From: an uncultured Acidimicrobiaceae bacterium
GTDB lineage: Bacteria; Actinomycetota; Acidimicrobiia; Acidimicrobiales; RAAP-2
Assembly (NCBI GenBank): GCA_903873395.1
Contig: CAIQOJ010000105.1
Span: 1 to 64,000 of the forward strand
Reading direction: 5' to 3'
DNA length: 64,000 nt
Below the pieces are notes generated by a model. That model ran no database searches. It was given only the letters and a program-made list of their open reading frames with translations, and was not told the DNA's origin. Positions within the stretch are counted from its first letter, which is position 1; every line of letters starts with the position of its first letter. Below, piece after piece: positions 63,029-64,000 of the stretch. Made by a program: the position numbers and the translations under genes.

Positions 63029-64000
63029 ATGACCTGGCGGTTTGACTACCGACGCTGGGACGGTACGCAAGAGTCGCTGGCCGATGATGCAGACGCCGTC
63101 CTCGCTCAACTGACCGATGACCTGTTGAACAGTGGCGACCTGCAAGACGCCCTGGAGAGGATGCTCAACCGGGGCTGGGAAACGCCAGACGGCGAGCGAG
63201 TCCAGGGACTCCGGGAGTTGTTCCAGCGTTTGCGGGACCAGCGAGAGGAACTACTCGAGCAAGGGAACCTGGGCGGTGCGTTCGACGAGATCGCTGATGA
63301 GCTCCAAGAGGTCATCGCTGAAGAACGCCTGGGCATCGAACGGCTCCAGTCTGATGCTCGTGACTCAGGAGATCAGCGGCGCCAAGAGGTGACTGACCAG
63401 GTGGCCACCGAGCGACGCATGCAGCTCGACCTGATGCCCAATGATCTGTCCGGCCAAGTGCGGAGCCTGCAGAACTACGAGTTCACCTCGTCCGAGGCCC
63501 GGGAGCACTTCGAGGACCTGATGGAACGTCTCCGTCAGGAGGTGGCAAACACCTACTTCGAGCAGATGTCCGATGCCATGGCGAACCCGGACCCGGCGCA
63601 GCTCGAGCACATGCGTCAGGCCTTCGATGCCCTCAACCGGATGATGGAGCAACGGTCGGCAGGCGAGCCGCTCGATCCGACGTTCGAGACCTTCATGGAT
63701 CAGTTCGGAGACCTCTTCCCGGGTGACCCCAAAGACCTCGACGAATTGCTCGAGCAGTTGGCGGCCAGGATGGCCGCTGCTCAAGCCATGTGGAACTCGA
63801 TGTCTCCCGAGCAACGGGCCCAACTTCAGGGACTTGCCGAGTCACTGCTGGAGGACATGGACCTGCGCTGGCAGGTCGATCGGCTGGCGCAGAACCTCCA
63901 GCAGGCATTCCCCGACGCCGGGTGGGAGCAGCGCTACCGGTTCCGTGGAGATGATCCGATGGGCATGGGGGAGGCCACCGATGCCGCATCAGCACTTCGA
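63029..64000 (+). CDS. VWA-type partner protein, N-terminal part
   Basis: The frame from ATG 63029 stays open to the end of the window (324 residues). It starts MTWRFDYRRWDGTQ, and the segment is helical and rich in E, Q, R and L, with probable coiled coils (RELFQRLRDQREELLEQG, RMAAAQAMWNSMSPEQRAQLQ). The same kind of protein follows this ATPase in other actinobacteria and ends in a von Willebrand factor A domain, which is outside the window here. AAGGA lies upstream of the ATG. Confidence 0.78.
   Translation, partial: MTWRFDYRRWDGTQESLADDADAVLAQLTDDLLNSGDLQDALERMLNRGWETPDGERVQGLRELFQRLRDQREELLEQGNLGGAFDEIADELQEVIAEERLGIERLQSDARDSGDQRRQEVTDQVATERRMQLDLMPNDLSGQVRSLQNYEFTSSEAREHFEDLMERLRQEVANTYFEQMSDAMANPDPAQLEHMRQAFDALNRMMEQRSAGEPLDPTFETFMDQFGDLFPGDPKDLDELLEQLAARMAAAQAMWNSMSPEQRAQLQGLAESLLEDMDLRWQVDRLAQNLQQAFPDAGWEQRYRFRGDDPMGMGEATDAASALR

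Overview
The window is 64 kb of GC-rich bacterial chromosome made almost entirely of housekeeping genes. The organism is most likely an actinomycete (Actinomycetota), probably of the class Acidimicrobiia. That placement is inference. It rests on the GC-rich third codon positions, the many GTG starts, the GuaB3-type IMP dehydrogenase relative, the DprE1/DprE2/UbiA decaprenyl-phosphoryl-arabinose genes, a long single-subunit succinate dehydrogenase anchor, and many TAnnnT promoters placed 6-9 bases before a start codon (leaderless mRNAs). No insertion sequence, prophage, CRISPR array, tRNA or rRNA gene was found.

Bases 1-17.6 kb hold the tail of tuf and then the S10, spc and alpha ribosomal operons. 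The order is rpsJ, [structured leader], rplC-rplD-rplW-rplB-rpsS-rplV-rpsC-rplP-rpmC-rpsQ, rplN-rplX-rplE-rpsN-rpsH-rplF-rplR-rpsE-rpmD-rplO, secY-adk-map, infA-rpmJ-rpsM-rpsK-rpsD-rpoA-rplQ. Most genes overlap by 1-4 bases. Unusual points are a 385-base structured gap between rpsJ and rplC, long acidic or Thr/Ser/Glu-rich tails on L4, L22, S3 and L29, and a CTG start codon for infA.

Bases 17.6-30.6 kb carry truA, rplM-rpsI, glmM-glmS (UDP-GlcNAc supply), acpS, the NAD(P)HX repair enzyme, the t6A37 tRNA-modification cluster tsaE-tsaB-rimI-tsaD, and groES-groEL behind a CIRCE operator. Alanine racemase, which often lies between nnr and tsaE in actinobacteria, is absent here.

Bases 30.8-40.2 kb hold a minus-strand YbjQ-family gene with a small membrane protein, a Nudix CoA pyrophosphatase, guaB3-guaA-pcrA, a membrane-anchored phosphodiester glycosidase-like protein and a PPK2 kinase. 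Bases 40.2-43.5 kb (minus) encode UbiA-DprE1-DprE2 for decaprenyl-phosphoryl-arabinose. DprE1 has Ala where the drug-target Cys387 of Mycobacterium tuberculosis sits.

Bases 43.7-55.1 kb (plus) hold central metabolism: a lone B12-binding mutase subunit, sucC-sucD, a HAD phosphatase, purN-purH, folD with a cupin and a Thr-rich membrane protein, metF, a Coq4-like protein and malate dehydrogenase. Bases 55.2-61.2 kb carry a SRPBCC protein and a FAD oxidoreductase (plus), then VOC, SCP2 and sdhB-sdhA-sdhC (minus). The window ends with a MoxR-type AAA+ ATPase and the start of its probable VWA partner (plus).

The main observations for a second look are the rpsJ-rplC leader RNA, the recurring leaderless promoter pattern, short tandem repeats at the 3' ends of genes, the CTG start of infA, the DprE1 Ala substitution, and the CHxCRHxxC motif in the SDH anchor. 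I found no clear new multigene system; most of this window is ordinary core genome.
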